NCBI GenBank assembly: GCA_945834545.1
Contig: CAMAHO010000125.1
Location: 1 to 6,770, forward strand
Direction of reading: 5' to 3'
DNA: 6,770 nt
DNA from: an uncultured Lachnospiraceae bacterium
GTDB taxonomy: Bacteria > Bacillota > Clostridia > Lachnospirales > Lachnospiraceae
The notes under the pieces are model-generated. The model did no database searches and was not told the DNA's origin. It saw only the letters and a program-made list of their open reading frames with translations. Position numbers and translations under genes: made by a program. Positions 5,240-6,770 of this stretch are shown here, piece by piece; position 1 is the stretch's first letter; the number at the start of each line of letters is the position of its first letter.

Positions 5240-6769
5240 CTAGCGGTATTCCAAAACCAACATAGTGATATCGTCAAACTGCTCTGCCTCACCTACAAAA
5301 GCATCCACATCGGCTCTTACCACTGAAATAAACTTCTCTAATTCTTCCTCCTTATGTGCGTTGAGACTGTCTTGCAGACGTTTCTCGCCAAACAGCTCTC
5401 CGGCGGCGTTCTGCGCTTCCGATACGCCGTCTGTATATAAGAAGATTCTGTCTCCAGGCTCTAATTTAAGGCTCTGACTGGTATACGCTATGTCGGGAAG
5501 ACCTGCCAGCACAAATCCGGGCTGTGCCGAAATCCAATCAAAGCCCTTTCCCTGATGCAGAATAAGCTGCGGATTATGTCCTGCATTGGCATACTCTACC
5601 TGTCCTGTGCTGATGGTCAGGACAGCCATAAATGCAGTTACAAACATGCCCTCATCATTTCCTTCGCAAAGCTGGTTGTTTACCACCTCTAATACCTTGC
5701 TTGGCTCCTTAAGCTGACAAGCGTAATTCTTAAGCAGAGTCTTGGCAATTACCATAAACAAAGCTGCCGGCACTCCCTTGCTGGAAACATCCGCAATAAT
5801 AACGGCCAGATGGTCCTCGTCTATCATAAAGAAGTCATAGAAATCTCCTCCCACAGCTTTCGCCGGATCCATACAAGCAAACACATCAAACTCCTGTCTG
5901 TCCGGAAATGCCGGGAATATCTTGGGTAACATATCCTCCTGAATCTTGGCTGCTACATTTAACTCTGCGCCGATACGCTCTCTTTCAGCTGTGACCTGAC
6001 TTAAGTTTTCAATATATTGCTTTAAGTCCACGGTCATAGAACGGAAGGCATTTGCCAGCTCCTGAATCTCACCGTCTGTCTGAATATCCAGCTGATAGTC
6101 CAGATTTCCTTTACTGATAATCAAAGCCCCCTGTGTCAGCTTTTCAATGGGCTCCACCAAGGATTTGGAAAACCTGGAGGACACAAATCCTACAATACAT
6201 AGGATAACCAAGGTTACTGCAAAAAATAACAGCATCACATTGCGAATATTCTGATCCAAAAAGTCGATTGAGGTGGAAACGCTGGTGGTAATGGCCTCCC
6301 CTACATTTTCAACCGGTTTCTCCAAGCGGCTATAGTCCAGTATGACAAATACGGTCCAGTCATTGCTCTCGATTTTTGCAGCTCCAAGGAGCAATCTCTC
6401 CTGCTCCAAAATCTTTACGGAAACCCCCTCCTGCATTTCCTGCCTCATCTGTGCCACATAGGACTCCAATCTGCCATAGGAATCCTCCTTTATGCCCTGC
6501 ATATACTTCCCCTGGGAGCTCACTAAAAAGACATCCTCAAAAATCGTCTGATCCTGCTTCAGAATGGTTTCACAGACATCCGCCAGATAAATATCCTCGC
6601 CTATAACACCCTTCACTTCCCCGCCTACCATGACAGGTATGGAACAGGTCAGAGTCATTTCTCCAGTGAGAGCGTCATCGTAGGGCTCCATCCAACAAAT
6701 GTCTCTCTTCTCTAGGGCTGCCTTGTACCAGTCACGCTCTCTTCTGTCCACCTGGGCTCCGCCGTACTC
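5240..6769 (-). CDS. Partial: dCache-HAMP-SpoIIE/PP2C membrane serine phosphatase
   Basis: 509 residues are visible; the N-terminus is beyond the right edge because the frame stays open (EYGGAQ precedes the GTG at 6751, which is therefore not a start). The visible part opens inside a dCache_1 extracellular sensor, recognisable by RDWYKAAL, W.EPYDDALTGEMTLTCSIPV and VKGVIGEDIYLADV. It continues through one membrane segment (visible residues about 177-197), HAMP with KSLVEPIEKLTQGA and a short helical signalling linker, and a C-terminal SpoIIE/PP2C phosphatase (about 291-509). Metal-binding motifs are all present: VGGDFYDFF, IADVSSKGVPAALFM, LYTDGVSEA and FDDITMLVLE, plus the AGHNPQLIL element. 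An active manganese- or magnesium-dependent phosphatase for phospho-Ser STAS proteins is therefore expected. A first membrane segment before the dCache domain is predicted off the edge. It leads the run of genes within this window and shares an operon with the RsbW-like kinase. Confidence 0.92.
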   Translation of the reverse strand, partial: EYGGAQVDRRERDWYKAALEKRDICWMEPYDDALTGEMTLTCSIPVMVGGEVKGVIGEDIYLADVCETILKQDQTIFEDVFLVSSQGKYMQGIKEDSYGRLESYVAQMRQEMQEGVSVKILEQERLLLGAAKIESNDWTVFVILDYSRLEKPVENVGEAITTSVSTSIDFLDQNIRNVMLLFFAVTLVILCIVGFVSSRFSKSLVEPIEKLTQGALIISKGNLDYQLDIQTDGEIQELANAFRSMTVDLKQYIENLSQVTAERERIGAELNVAAKIQEDMLPKIFPAFPDRQEFDVFACMDPAKAVGGDFYDFFMIDEDHLAVIIADVSSKGVPAALFMVIAKTLLKNYACQLKEPSKVLEVVNNQLCEGNDEGMFVTAFMAVLTISTGQVEYANAGHNPQLILHQGKGFDWISAQPGFVLAGLPDIAYTSQSLKLEPGDRIFLYTDGVSEAQNAAGELFGEKRLQDSLNAHKEEELEKFISVVRADVDAFVGEAEQFDDITMLVLEYR

Positions 6770-6770
6770 A

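Noticed and set aside
6749..6751. GTG as the start of the phosphatase gene
   Set aside because: The frame continues upstream to the window edge without a stop, and the protein at this point is already inside the dCache domain.

Overview
The window looks like chromosomal DNA from a Gram-positive, low-to-moderate GC anaerobe of the Clostridia, plausibly Lachnospiraceae. The evidence is strong GGAGG-type ribosome binding sites, tightly packed genes, and a SpoIIE-type phosphatase paired with an RsbW-like kinase. The taxonomic call is inference. No RNA gene, mobile element, CRISPR array or convincing terminator was seen.

All seven genes lie on the minus strand and read from right to left with gaps of about 15 to 60 bases, so they look like one operon running off both ends of the window. 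In transcription order they are: (1) a membrane phosphatase with a dCache extracellular sensor, HAMP and SpoIIE/PP2C domain, whose N-terminus lies beyond the right edge (6769-5240); (2) an RsbW-like anti-sigma/serine kinase ATPase (5219-4806); (3) a two-pass membrane protein with a long coiled coil and a histidine-kinase-type ATPase domain but no visible phosphoacceptor histidine (4790-3921); (4) a membrane-anchored bacterial SH3 protein (3882-3382); (5) a 73-residue hydrophilic protein of unknown function (3358-3137); (6) a 779-residue double-AAA protein resembling the AAA+ ATPases of extracellular contractile injection systems (3077-738); (7) the N-terminal 226 residues of a probable paralogue of gene 6, open through the left edge (678-1).

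The first two genes form the core of a partner-switching signalling pathway, in which an extracellular or membrane signal controls a PP2C phosphatase that opposes an RsbW-type kinase. The expected third partner, a STAS-domain antagonist, is not in the window. The signalling genes run directly into two tandem ATPases of the eCIS type. The working hypothesis is that a partner-switching sensor controls a contractile-injection or related AAA+ machine from within one operon. The tail sheath, tube and baseplate genes that would prove this are outside the window, so the eCIS assignment rests on the ATPase family resemblance alone.
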